Shown in pieces: positions 1-6,740 of a stretch of 8,890 nucleotides of DNA (position 1 is the stretch's first letter; each line of letters opens with the position of its first letter). The translations under genes and the position numbers were made by a program. The DNA lies in NCBI GenBank assembly GCA_023248835.1, contig JAHFDU010000154.1, positions 1 through 8,890 of the forward strand. The letters run 5' to 3'. The DNA comes from Myxococcales bacterium (GTDB taxonomy: Bacteria > Myxococcota_A > Polyangia > Palsa-1104). The notes beneath the pieces were generated by a model that saw only the letters and a program-made list of their open reading frames with translations, had not been told where the DNA came from and searched no databases.

Positions 1-8
1 CACCTCCC
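1..8 (-). promoter_or_regulatory. Strong Shine-Dalgarno for a gene beyond the left edge
   Basis: Read on the minus strand, the bases after the phoU TAG stop are TTGCAC followed by GGGAGGTG, a near-ideal Shine-Dalgarno sequence. No start codon remains in the window, so the start should lie a few bases past the left edge. This suggests that the Pho operon continues co-directionally after phoU with a very short spacer. The identity of the next gene cannot be seen. Confidence 0.55.
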
Positions 9-14
9 GTGCAA

Positions 15-680
15 CTACTGGTGGTGGTGCCTAATGTCTCTGCCGCGGACAAAGTAGATCACCATCTCGGCGATATTGGTGGCATGATCGCCGATGCGTT
101 CGAGATAGCGCGACACCGAGGAAGTCGCCAGCGCCCGCGCCAGATCCAAGCGACTCGGAATTTCATCCTCGAGCAGGCCAGTGATCAGCTGGACATTGAG
201 GCTGTCGATCTCGGTGTCGTCGCGAATCACATTCTCGGCGGTGATCGCATCGGCGTCGCGAAAAGCATCGAGCGCTTGGCGAAGCGCACCCAGCACGCGC
301 TGTCCGAGTTCGTGCAACTCTCCCGTTGGTGGGGATTGACTGAGCAGGCTCAACTCTTTTTGCCGTTTGGCGATATTGACAGCGAGATCGCCAATCCGCT
401 CCAGATCAGTCACGATTTTGAGTGACAGCATGACAAAGCGGAGGTCGGAGGCGACGGGCTGCCGACGCGCCAAAATCAAAAATGCCAGCTCGTCGATCTC
501 GACTTCGTCCTGGTCCATTCGTTCGTCGTCAGCGATCACCTGTTCTGCCAATTTGTCGTCGCTGCGCACAATCGATTGGGTGGCACGTTCGATCTGCTGC
601 TCGGCGCGGCCGCCCATCGCCAGCAGGCGATCGCGCAGCGTTTTTAGTTCACGTTCAAATTCTCGACTGGTGTGCTGCAT
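15..680 (-). CDS. phoU: Phosphate signalling/transport accessory protein PhoU
   Basis: This 221-residue cytoplasmic protein is the usual length for PhoU. PhoU is a two-repeat helical-bundle protein that connects the PstSCAB transporter to the PhoR kinase and keeps the Pho regulon off when phosphate is plentiful. Both repeats carry the metal-binding E-x3-D signature: DLERIGD at residues 92-98 and YLERIGD at 192-198, each followed by a conserved A-x-NIA helix. The C-terminus is short and His-rich (RHHHQ). The ATG start lies 3 nt after the pstB TAA stop, so it is the distal member of the pst operon and probably translationally coupled; no clear Shine-Dalgarno is visible. The family assignment is secure. 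The signalling role is inferred from the family and the neighbours. Confidence 0.96.
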   Translation of the reverse strand: MQHTSREFERELKTLRDRLLAMGGRAEQQIERATQSIVRSDDKLAEQVIADDERMDQDEVEIDELAFLILARRQPVASDLRFVMLSLKIVTDLERIGDLAVNIAKRQKELSLLSQSPPTGELHELGQRVLGALRQALDAFRDADAITAENVIRDDTEIDSLNVQLITGLLEDEIPSRLDLARALATSSVSRYLERIGDHATNIAEMVIYFVRGRDIRHHHQ

Positions 681-683
681 TGG

Positions 684-1436
684 TTACCCAAACTTTCCAG
701 TCACATAGTCCTCGGTTTGTTGCTTCTCGGGCTTGGTAAACAACTGTTTGGTGGCGCCCTGCTCGATGAGCTCGCCCATGCAAAAAAACGCTGTGAAATC
801 GGAAATGCGAATCGCCTGCTGCATGTTGTGGGTCACGATCACGATTGTATACCGTGATTTAAGTTCGTCGATGAGCTCTTCAATTTTTGCCGTCGCAATC
901 GGATCGAGCGCCGAGGCCGGCTCGTCCATCAGCAGCACCTCGGGCTCGACCGCGAGCGCCCGCGCAATGCACAATCGCTGCTGCTGTCCACCGGAGAGCT
1001 GGGTCGCATCCGACGAAAGACGATCTTTCACTTCGTCCCACAGCGCAGTCTGGCGCAGCGTTCGCTCGAGCACCTCTTGGTAATTTTTCTTGACCCGGTT
1101 GAGTTTGAGACCGGACAGCACGTTGTCGCGAATCGACAGCGTCGGGAAAACGTTGGCGCGCTGAAACACCATGCCGACGCGACGACGCAGCGTGCTCGGA
1201 TCGAGTGCCTTCGAATAAACATCTTCGCCGTCGAGCAGCACCCGGCCCTCGGAGCGCGCGCCCGGCAGCAGCTCGTGCATCCGGTTGAGACAGCGCACGA
1301 AAGTCGACTTGCCGCAGCCCGACGGCCCAATGATCGCCAGCACGCGGTTCGCCGCCACCTCGACGTTGATGTTCTTGAGCGCCTGGGTGGTGCTGAACCA
1401 GGCATTGAGCGACGAGACTTGAAGCTTGGCGGTCAA
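684..1436 (-). CDS. pstB: Phosphate ABC transporter ATP-binding protein PstB
   Basis: PstB is the cytoplasmic ATPase that drives phosphate import through the PstC-PstA channel. I start it at a TTG at 1436, giving 250 residues, close to the usual PstB length. In that numbering the Walker A motif GPSGCGKST is at 37-45, the Q-loop glutamine near 92, the signature LSGGQ at 147-151, the Walker B motif ending in D171-E172, and the switch histidine at 203. All catalytic elements are intact. An ATG at 1532 would add 32 residues (residues such as QSVGQRIGAAVAGR) unlike any ABC ATPase start and would overlap pstA by 100 bp. The TTG has a GGAG Shine-Dalgarno 6 nt upstream and overlaps the pstA stop as TTGA, indicating tight coupling. 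The product is secure and the start is likely. Confidence 0.96.
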   Translation of the reverse strand: MTAKLQVSSLNAWFSTTQALKNINVEVAANRVLAIIGPSGCGKSTFVRCLNRMHELLPGARSEGRVLLDGEDVYSKALDPSTLRRRVGMVFQRANVFPTLSIRDNVLSGLKLNRVKKNYQEVLERTLRQTALWDEVKDRLSSDATQLSGGQQQRLCIARALAVEPEVLLMDEPASALDPIATAKIEELIDELKSRYTIVIVTHNMQQAIRISDFTAFFCMGELIEQGATKQLFTKPEKQQTEDYVTGKFG

Positions 1437-2278
1437 ATCGCGCTCCGGCGCCGTGTGAAATGAGCAAGCAAACTCAGAAGTCCTACCAGCAACAGCAGCA
1501 CCAATGCGCTGCCCCACGCTTTGCGTTGCCAATCTTCGTAAGGCGAAATGGCATAATTAAAAATCTGCACCGTCAAAGACGCAGTCGGCTGGTCAGGGCG
1601 AAAATTCCAGTACTGGTTGTTCAGAGAGGTAAATAGCAAAGGCGCGGTTTCCCCTGCGGCTCGAGCAATTCCCAAGAGCGCAACATTGAGGATGCCGCCC
1701 CACGCAGTGCGCAGCACGATCGACAGCGTCGTGCGCCAGGCCGGAACGCCCAAAGCCAACGACGCTTCGCGCAAAGTGTGCGGCACCAAACGCACCATCT
1801 CTTCGGTGGCGCGCGCCAGCGTCGGCACCATCAAGATGCCGAGCGCAAGTCCACCCGCCAGCGCGGAAAAACGATGCATGGTTGCCACCACCAATCCATA
1901 GGCCACCACCCCGACGACAATACTTGGAACACTGCCCAGCACCTCGGCGGTAAAACGAACGGCGCTGCCCAAACGCCCGGCACCGCGTTCGGCCAGATAC
2001 ACGCCGGCACCAACGCCGAGCGGCAATCCAAGTAGACCAGCCAAAACCACCAGATACAGCGTGCCGACGATGGCATTGCCGACGCCGCCACCGCTCTCTC
2101 CCACCGCAGCAGGCAGCTCGGTCAGAAACGAGATCGAGAGTGAACGCGCCCCTTTTGAAACAACCAGCCACAAGATCGATCCAAGCGGCATTAGCGCCAT
2201 CAGTACCGCGGTCAGACACAATCCTGTCATGCCCCAATTGACGACGCGCCTCACGGCCGAGTGCACTCGCATCTTCAT
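1433..2278 (-). CDS. pstA: Phosphate ABC transporter permease PstA
   Basis: PstA is one of two inner-membrane permease subunits of the high-affinity phosphate importer. From the ATG at 2278 it has 281 residues and six hydrophobic segments, the first near residues 17-41 and the last just before a basic C-terminus (HFTRRRSAI). The cytoplasmic loop that docks on PstB is recognisable as the EAA-type stretch LREASLALGVPAWRTTL, followed by the PstA-typical RAAGETAPLLFT helix. An upstream ATG at 2317 would add MLSLSKHKLRTSG, which is a translation of the palindromic repeat in the spacer and not real protein. The chosen ATG has AGGA 8 nt upstream, within the repeat core; ATG 2272 is a second possibility. 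The gene overlaps pstB by 4 bp. The family assignment is secure. Confidence 0.95.
   Translation of the reverse strand: MKMRVHSAVRRVVNWGMTGLCLTAVLMALMPLGSILWLVVSKGARSLSISFLTELPAAVGESGGGVGNAIVGTLYLVVLAGLLGLPLGVGAGVYLAERGAGRLGSAVRFTAEVLGSVPSIVVGVVAYGLVVATMHRFSALAGGLALGILMVPTLARATEEMVRLVPHTLREASLALGVPAWRTTLSIVLRTAWGGILNVALLGIARAAGETAPLLFTSLNNQYWNFRPDQPTASLTVQIFNYAISPYEDWQRKAWGSALVLLLLVGLLSLLAHFTRRRSAI
1443..1446 (-). promoter_or_regulatory. Ribosome-binding site that sets the TTG start of pstB
   Basis: GGAG on the minus strand lies 6 nt before the TTG at 1436-1434. The TTG shares two bases with the TGA stop of pstA (TTGA). The site lies inside the last codons of pstA, so ribosomes finishing pstA could reinitiate here. 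Confidence 0.7.
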
Positions 2279-2279
2279 T

Positions 2280-2314
2280 CCGCTCGTCCTGAGCTTGTGC
2301 TTCGACAAGCTAAG
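2280..2314. repeat. Dispersed-type palindromic repeat, copy next to pstA start
   Basis: On the plus strand the 15-base core CCGCTCGTCCTGAGC occupies 2280-2294. A hairpin follows with arms CTGAGCTTGT (2289-2298) and ACAAGCTAAG (2305-2314), a loop GCTTCG and one mismatch. The CTGAGC...TTCGACAAGC wording matches a class of short intergenic palindromes scattered through many bacterial genomes. The core abuts the pstA ATG and overlaps its probable ribosome-binding site. Only local copies can be counted here. Confidence 0.75.
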
Positions 2315-2325
2315 CATAATCGGGG

Positions 2326-2337
2326 GGCCATATGGCC
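2326..2337. repeat. 12-bp perfect palindrome
   Basis: GGCCATATGGCC at 2326-2337 is a perfect palindrome between the two repeat units in the pstC-pstA spacer. It shares its last two bases with the second unit. Its function is unknown; it may be junction sequence of the repeat array. Confidence 0.6.
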
Positions 2338-2387
2338 GCTCATCCTGAGCCTGTCGAAGGACGCTGCCCTGCGCTCAGGGTGAGCGG
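2336..2387. repeat. Large inverted repeat in the pstC-pstA spacer
   Basis: Arms CCGCTCATCCTGAGC (2336-2350) and GCTCAGGGTGAGCGG (2373-2387) are inverted copies, 15 bases long with one non-Watson-Crick pair, around a 22-base loop that contains CTGTCGAAGG. The arm sequence is a direct copy of the core at 2280-2294 (14 of 15 identical). In the transcript this would form a stable stem-loop just after pstC, but no T-tract follows, so it looks like a mobile-type palindrome, possibly an mRNA-stabilising or attenuating structure, and not a terminator. Confidence 0.8.
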
Positions 2388-2408
2388 TTTTGATGCGCAC
2401 GCGCCGTC

Positions 2409-3329
2409 TCATCGCAGCCTCCGAGATCGGATGAGTACACGCGCAGCACCACTCAATGTGAGCGAAACCAAGAACAAGGCCAGCGCCAGCGCTGCTAACG
2501 CGCCGGTGTGCACAGCGCCCGTCGCTTCGGCAAACTCGTTGGCGATCACCGACGGCAACGTGTAGCCTGGGGAAAACAGGGAAGCGTGAATTTCAGGCTG
2601 GTTGCCGATCACCATGGTGACCGCCATGGTCTCTCCGAGCGCGCGGCCGAGGCCCAAGATCGCTGCACCAAAAATTCCGCGTCGAGCGTAGGGCAGCACC
2701 ACCAAACGAATCGCCTCCCAGGGCGTCGCGCCAAGCGCCAATGCGCCTTCGCGCAGCGCCTGAGGCATCGTCCGCAACACTTCAACGGTGACCGAAGCGA
2801 TGGTCGGCAAGATCATAATTGCCAAGATGATTCCCGCGGCCAAGTAGCCAAGTCCAATCGGCGGACCGCGGAAAAGAGGAAGGAATCCGAGCCACCGACC
2901 AAGGGCAGGTTCAACCGTCGAGCGCAACAGCGGCACCAACACCATCAGGCCCCACAGGCCGTAGACCACACTTGGAATCCCGGCGAGAATTTGCACCAGC
3001 ATCGCCACCACCACGCGCACTTGCCGCGGCGCCATCTCAGTCAAGAACAGCGCCAAGCCAACTGAAATTGGCAGAGCCAGAACGATACCGACCAAAGAGG
3101 TAACCAGGGTGCCGTAGATGAAGGGCAGCGCTCCGAACGACTCCTCGACGGGATTCCAGTCGCTGCCGGTCAGCAGCCGCAGCACTCCCAGTTTTTCGAT
3201 CGCTGGCAGCGCCAACTTCGCGCAAGCGAAAAAAATGATCAGCGCTACGGCGAGCAGTGCACAACCAAGCACTGGCAGCACGATGCCAAAGACCCGATCG
3301 CCGATGTGTCGGCGATCAGTTTGCGGCAA
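2409..3329 (-). CDS. pstC: Phosphate ABC transporter permease PstC
   Basis: PstC pairs with PstA to form the inner-membrane phosphate channel. Started at the TTG at 3329 it has 306 residues, close to the family norm, and six hydrophobic segments. The first (about residues 12-34) follows a short polar N-terminus, MPQTDRRHIGDR. The PstB-docking EAA loop is visible as LREGALALGATPWEAIRLVV, followed by GLGRALGETMAVTMVIGN, typical of PstC. An ATG at 3374 would add 15 residues rich in Cys and Arg and enlarge the overlap with pstS to 59 bp. The TTG has GGAG 5 nt upstream and overlaps the pstS 3' end by only 14 bp. A 130-bp repeat-containing spacer separates pstC from pstA. The family is secure and the start is likely. 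Confidence 0.95.
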   Translation of the reverse strand: MPQTDRRHIGDRVFGIVLPVLGCALLAVALIIFFACAKLALPAIEKLGVLRLLTGSDWNPVEESFGALPFIYGTLVTSLVGIVLALPISVGLALFLTEMAPRQVRVVVAMLVQILAGIPSVVYGLWGLMVLVPLLRSTVEPALGRWLGFLPLFRGPPIGLGYLAAGIILAIMILPTIASVTVEVLRTMPQALREGALALGATPWEAIRLVVLPYARRGIFGAAILGLGRALGETMAVTMVIGNQPEIHASLFSPGYTLPSVIANEFAEATGAVHTGALAALALALFLVSLTLSGAARVLIRSRRLR

Positions 3330-4335
3330 GAGCACTCCGGCCCTGCACCATAATCGTCCGCAGCGCGGTTTCAACTTTACTCACGACTGCCGCCGGCAAC
3401 GGCGCGTAATCCAAAGGCCCCGCGACGACCTGGCCTTCGTGGGTCGCCCACCACAGAAATTGCGTCAGCGCTCGTCCTTTTGCCGCGTCCGCTTGATCTT
3501 TATAGAGCAGGATGTAAGTGAATGCCGAAATCGGATACGACGCTTTGCCTTTGGCGTTGGTGATCGAAACGCGAAAATCTGCCGGCAGCGTCACTCCGGC
3601 GGCCGCGGCCGACGTGCTGGCAATCGATGGCGCAACGAATTCTCCGTCGGCGTTGCGCAAGCTTGCCATGGTCAGTTTGTTCTGACTGGCGTACGCGAGT
3701 TCGACATAACCGAGCGCGCCCGGAGTCGATTTGCAAAGTCCGGTCACCCCCTCGTTGCCTTTGCCACCGAGCCCCACCGGCCACTTCACCGCCTTGCCAA
3801 CCCCGACCTTGCTCTTCCACTCGCTTGACACCTTGCCGAGATAATCAGTGAACACCGCGGTGGTGCCCGATCCATCGGAACGATGTGCGATCGTGACCGC
3901 AACGTCGGGCAACTTCATTCCAGGGTTGAGCATTGCAATCCGCGCGTCGTTCCATTTGGTGATTTTTCCCAGGAACAGATCGGCCAGCGCCTCGGGCGAA
4001 AGTTTGAGTCCTGCGGGCAGCCCGTTGTAGACCACCGCAACCGCGCCAAGCACCGTCGGAATGTGCATAATTCCCGGCGCCGCCGCGATCTCGGCATCGC
4101 TCATCGGCGCATCGGACGCGCCAAAATCGACGGTGCGCGCAGTGATCTGCTTGATGCCGCCACCCGATCCGATCGACTGATAGTTAAACTGCGCGTCTTT
4201 GTGTGTCTTCTGGTACTCGCCAAACCATTTGGAATAGAGCGGAAACGGAAAGGTCGCACCGGCGCCGTTGATGAGCAGCGGCGCAGCCAGAGCAGAGCCA
4301 GCAATCAGAAATGATAAGGCGATGAGTTTGCGCAT
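3316..4335 (-). CDS. pstS: Periplasmic phosphate-binding protein PstS
   Basis: PstS captures inorganic phosphate in the periplasm and delivers it to PstC-PstA. The 339-residue precursor begins with a Sec signal peptide (basic MRK, hydrophobic core, likely cleavage after ALA at residue 18) and has no lipobox cysteine. Phosphate-binding signatures are GAGATFPFPLYSKW (24-37), SIGSGGGIKQI (54-64), DFGASDAPM (70-78) and HRSDGSGTT (151-159), the last being the classic ligand loop. The length is normal for the family. The ATG has AAGGAG 7 nt upstream. It is the first gene of pstSCAB-phoU, preceded by a clear Pho box, so it should be strongly induced on phosphate limitation. The assignment is secure. 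Confidence 0.97.
   Translation of the reverse strand: MRKLIALSFLIAGSALAAPLLINGAGATFPFPLYSKWFGEYQKTHKDAQFNYQSIGSGGGIKQITARTVDFGASDAPMSDAEIAAAPGIMHIPTVLGAVAVVYNGLPAGLKLSPEALADLFLGKITKWNDARIAMLNPGMKLPDVAVTIAHRSDGSGTTAVFTDYLGKVSSEWKSKVGVGKAVKWPVGLGGKGNEGVTGLCKSTPGALGYVELAYASQNKLTMASLRNADGEFVAPSIASTSAAAAGVTLPADFRVSITNAKGKASYPISAFTYILLYKDQADAAKGRALTQFLWWATHEGQVVAGPLDYAPLPAAVVSKVETALRTIMVQGRSALAAN
3335..3338 (-). promoter_or_regulatory. Ribosome-binding site that sets the TTG start of pstC
   Basis: GGAG lies 5 nt before the TTG at 3329-3327 and within the last codons of pstS. An in-frame GTG overlaps this motif (3335-3333), but it would leave no Shine-Dalgarno at proper spacing, so TTG is preferred. 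Confidence 0.65.
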
Positions 4336-4382
4336 CTCTATTCTCCTTGTTGGTATAGATAACCCGTTTCGCTACACCGATT

Positions 4383-4411
4383 GTGACGATTGAGTGACAG
4401 CCGCGTGACAA
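4383..4411 (-). promoter_or_regulatory. Triple Pho box (PhoB-binding site) upstream of pstS
   Basis: Reading the minus strand towards pstS there are three seven-base half-sites, TTGTCAC, CTGTCAC and TCGTCAC, each separated by four bases, giving an exact 11-bp period. The known PhoB site is two CTGTCAT-like half-sites with a four-base spacer, so this is a full box plus one extra half-site. It begins 7 bp after the porin stop and ends 48 bp before the pstS start. A possible -10 element, TATCTA (4361-4356), lies 21 bp downstream. It probably makes pstSCAB-phoU PhoB-dependent. Confidence 0.85.
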
Positions 4412-4417
4412 CTGCGT

Positions 4418-5914
4418 CTATAGGGCTACCCCCAACCGAAACAACAGCTCGTGCTCCGGCCGCTGGAAGAAAAGATTCCCTTTGGCCTGCGGCGAATCGC
4501 CGTCAAGATAGTTCATCACGTAGTTGCCGGTCATCCGCACATGTTTGGTGGCCCAGGCATTGACGCCAAATTCGAACACGTGCAGCAAGTAATTGCCGAG
4601 GGCGAGATTGCCGGGCGTCAGTCCGGTGACATCAAAGTTGATGTTCTCGTACTTGGCGGCGAGCATCAGGCCCCATTTGGGCTCGGCGGCGGGCGAAAAT
4701 TTCTTGATGCGCGGCGCCGCCTCGAGGCCCGGCGTCTCGAGAAAATTCACATCGCCAAGAATCCAACCGTAGAGTTCGAGGTACGTTCCATATCCGTCGA
4801 GCGTGCCGGCGCTACCAACGGTGCGTGTCAGCATCGCGTTTACGGGATTGGTATCGTTGTATTCTGCTAACGCGATATTTTGATGAACAAATTCGAAACG
4901 CAATCCGATTTTTTTCCACGGGAGGTTGGCTTCGAGCGCCCACTTGAGTGTGTCGCCCCACGGGGCCAGGTGAGTGCGGACCGTGTTCATGCCGGCGTCT
5001 TTGCCATTGTTGTAGTTGCTGGAGAAAAAACCAAATCCTCCTTGGGTGGTCATCGCCGGCAAATCGGCCTGCGCCGCGCCCGACACACTGGCTGCCACCG
5101 GGCCGCCGAGGTTTTCATTGCGCTGCCACCAGAATGAAGCGCCGATCCAGATGTCCTCCATCCAGCGGTTGCTGCCCGCCATCCACGCGAGCGGCGCAAC
5201 AAACACACGTCCGACCAAGGCGGGATTGTTGTCTTGGTTCTTGAACGACTGACCGTCGCCGTTGAACACTCCGAGCGAGTAGTAACCAACCTTCTTCGGT
5301 GCCCAGCCAAACACCATCGCGCCTAGATCTTTGTTGGTCGGAACCGCAAACGAGCGCACCGCCACCGAGCGCTCCATGAAGTCAAAATACTTGTCTGAAG
5401 TGCGATTCTCGAGGGTGAACGGCAGATCAAATTGCCCGGCCTGAAGTTTCAGATAGGGCAAGTAATCCACAATCACATACGCGTCTGTCACCGCTCCGAT
5501 GGCGCCCGTCGCCGGCACCGTCGCATATTCACCTGCCACATGAAAATCGAAATGCTGCATAAAAGTGCCCTGCAGTTCGACCCGGGCGCGGCGGACAAAA
5601 ATGGTATCTCGGATCGAGTTGCGCGGATCTTTTGAACTGTTTGGCTGCACCGCCATTGGCATGCTGCCGGCAGTCACCGAATCGCCGCGGTTGGGAAAAT
5701 TGTAGTAGTCGACTTGCAAGCGAGCCTTGGGAAATAGCACAAACCAGTCGTGCGGATCGCGCAAAAAGAAATTTCCATTGGCATAGCCGGCGAGCGGCTC
5801 GGCAGGCGCCGCGGCAAGTGGCGCCGCCGATGCAGGCTCGGGTGGCGTTTGCGCCAACGCTGTAGAAGCGACCAGGAGCAGGAGAGCGAGCGTTACTGCA
5901 AAGGACCGTTTCAT
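4418..5914 (-). CDS. Phosphate-selective porin, OprO/OprP family
   Basis: This 498-residue precursor has a classical signal peptide (MKRS, long Leu/Ala core, likely cleavage after ALA at residue 21). An Ala/Pro-rich linker follows (about 22-43), then a long beta-strand-rich body with alternating aromatic and polar residues. Family-like segments include the early strand KARLQVDYYNF, the stretch FVRRARVELQGTF and later FDFHVAGEY. There is no helical membrane segment after the signal. OprO/OprP porins form outer-membrane trimers for phosphate or polyphosphate uptake. The length is somewhat above the roughly 440 residues of Pseudomonas OprP. The ATG has GGAGGT closely upstream. Its place between phoB and pstS strongly supports phosphate as the substrate, but anion selectivity cannot be proven from sequence. 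Confidence 0.85.
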   Translation of the reverse strand: MKRSFAVTLALLLLVASTALAQTPPEPASAAPLAAAPAEPLAGYANGNFFLRDPHDWFVLFPKARLQVDYYNFPNRGDSVTAGSMPMAVQPNSSKDPRNSIRDTIFVRRARVELQGTFMQHFDFHVAGEYATVPATGAIGAVTDAYVIVDYLPYLKLQAGQFDLPFTLENRTSDKYFDFMERSVAVRSFAVPTNKDLGAMVFGWAPKKVGYYSLGVFNGDGQSFKNQDNNPALVGRVFVAPLAWMAGSNRWMEDIWIGASFWWQRNENLGGPVAASVSGAAQADLPAMTTQGGFGFFSSNYNNGKDAGMNTVRTHLAPWGDTLKWALEANLPWKKIGLRFEFVHQNIALAEYNDTNPVNAMLTRTVGSAGTLDGYGTYLELYGWILGDVNFLETPGLEAAPRIKKFSPAAEPKWGLMLAAKYENINFDVTGLTPGNLALGNYLLHVFEFGVNAWATKHVRMTGNYVMNYLDGDSPQAKGNLFFQRPEHELLFRLGVAL

Positions 5915-5975
5915 GTGACCTCCGTAGGTTGCACTTGAATTACCATGATCGAAACGGCGTTTTGGCAGAGTAATG

Positions 5976-5993
5976 GTTACAGTTGCGTGAACT
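5976..5993 (-). promoter_or_regulatory. Degenerate Pho box candidate before the porin gene
   Basis: Immediately after the phoB stop the minus strand reads AGTTCAC, four bases, then CTGTAAC, an 11-bp spacing matching Pho half-sites. The second half-site is good and the first is weak. The porin start is 61 bp downstream of the site. This would let the porin be induced separately from phoRB. Confidence 0.35.
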
Positions 5994-6703
5994 CAGTCGT
6001 TCGGTTGGCGAATGCGGTAGCCGACGCCGCGCACGGTTTCGATCAGCTTGCCGCTCGGATCGAGTTTGTCGCGCAGCCGCTTGACGTGGGTGTCGATAGT
6101 ACGAGTTTCGGTCTCGGTCGACGCGTTCCACACATTGGCAAGCAAGTCATCGCGTGAACGAACCCGGCCGTGACCTTCGATTAAGTAGGCGAGCAAGCGA
6201 AATTCCAGCAGCGTCAACGCCGTCTCTTCACCGTCGACGCGAGCAATGTAAGATTCGAGATCAAGCTCAATGTTGCCAGCGCGCAGCAGCCGCTCAGTGC
6301 CGCTCGGTTTCGCGCCGCTCTTGGCCAGCCGGCGCCTGATCGCGTCGACGCGCAACACCAGTTCGCGCACACTGAACGGCTTGGTGACGTAGTCGTCGGC
6401 GCCAAGTTCGAGTCCGACAATGCGGTCGAGCTCGGTCGAACGCGCCGTCAGCATGATCACTGCGGTGTGCTGGGTCTTCGCGTCACTCTTGAGGCGACGG
6501 CAGACCTCGGTGCCAGAAATGTCGGGCAAATTAAGATCGAGGACGACCAATTGTGGCGCATGACTGAGCGCTTTTTCTAGCGCTTCACGTCCAGTCGCTG
6601 CCAACAGGGTCCGATAGCCAGCCTGGCGCAAATTGAAATCGACGAGGTGGCGTAAATCTTTCTCGTCGTCGACGACGAGCACGAGTCCCAAGTTGTCGTT
6701 CAT
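5993..6703 (-). CDS. phoB: Phosphate regulon response regulator PhoB
   Basis: PhoB is the DNA-binding output of the Pho two-component system. The 236-residue protein has an N-terminal receiver domain (about 5-120) with the acidic pocket D12-D13-E14, phosphoacceptor D56 (VVLDLNLPD), T86 and K108 before P109. The C-terminal OmpR/PhoB winged helix (about 135-233) has the recognition-helix stretch RTIDTHVKRLRDKLD and ends in VRGVGYRI. All phosphorylation residues are present. It follows phoR with a 79-bp gap and is followed by the porin after 78 bp. The ATG at 6703 fits the domain start, yet it lacks a recognisable Shine-Dalgarno (the bases before it read TTCTCCCAAC). PhoB as opposed to another OmpR-type regulator is supported mainly by the neighbouring pst genes. 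Confidence 0.93.
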   Translation of the reverse strand: MNDNLGLVLVVDDEKDLRHLVDFNLRQAGYRTLLAATGREALEKALSHAPQLVVLDLNLPDISGTEVCRRLKSDAKTQHTAVIMLTARSTELDRIVGLELGADDYVTKPFSVRELVLRVDAIRRRLAKSGAKPSGTERLLRAGNIELDLESYIARVDGEETALTLLEFRLLAYLIEGHGRVRSRDDLLANVWNASTETETRTIDTHVKRLRDKLDPSGKLIETVRGVGYRIRQPND

Positions 6704-6740
6704 GTTGGGAGAACATTAATCAACCAACCGCGACTTTCTC

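Noticed and set aside
1437..1532. N-terminal extension of PstB from an ATG at 1532
   Set aside because: It overlaps the coding end of pstA by 100 bp and adds residues not found in PstB proteins; the TTG at 1436 has a proper Shine-Dalgarno.
2279..2317. N-terminal extension of PstA (MLSLSKHKLRTSG)
   Set aside because: This is a translated palindromic repeat; a downstream ATG gives a normal permease start.
2336..2387. Intrinsic terminator between pstC and pstA
   Set aside because: The stem-loop is strong but no T-tract follows it on the minus strand, and the operon continues with pstA, pstB and phoU.
2280..2387. CRISPR array
   Set aside because: The repeated units are palindromic, inverted relative to one another and not regularly spaced; there are no spacers or cas genes.
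2508..3065. A 185-codon plus-strand frame opposite pstC
   Set aside because: The translation is low-complexity (many Arg, His, Gln) and fully contained in the pstC region; no ribosome site or family resemblance.
3118..3828. A 236-codon open frame on the plus strand across pstC and pstS
   Set aside because: It lies antisense to two clear transporter genes; its translation is Arg/Ser-rich and domain-free, as expected for a shadow frame in GC-rich DNA.
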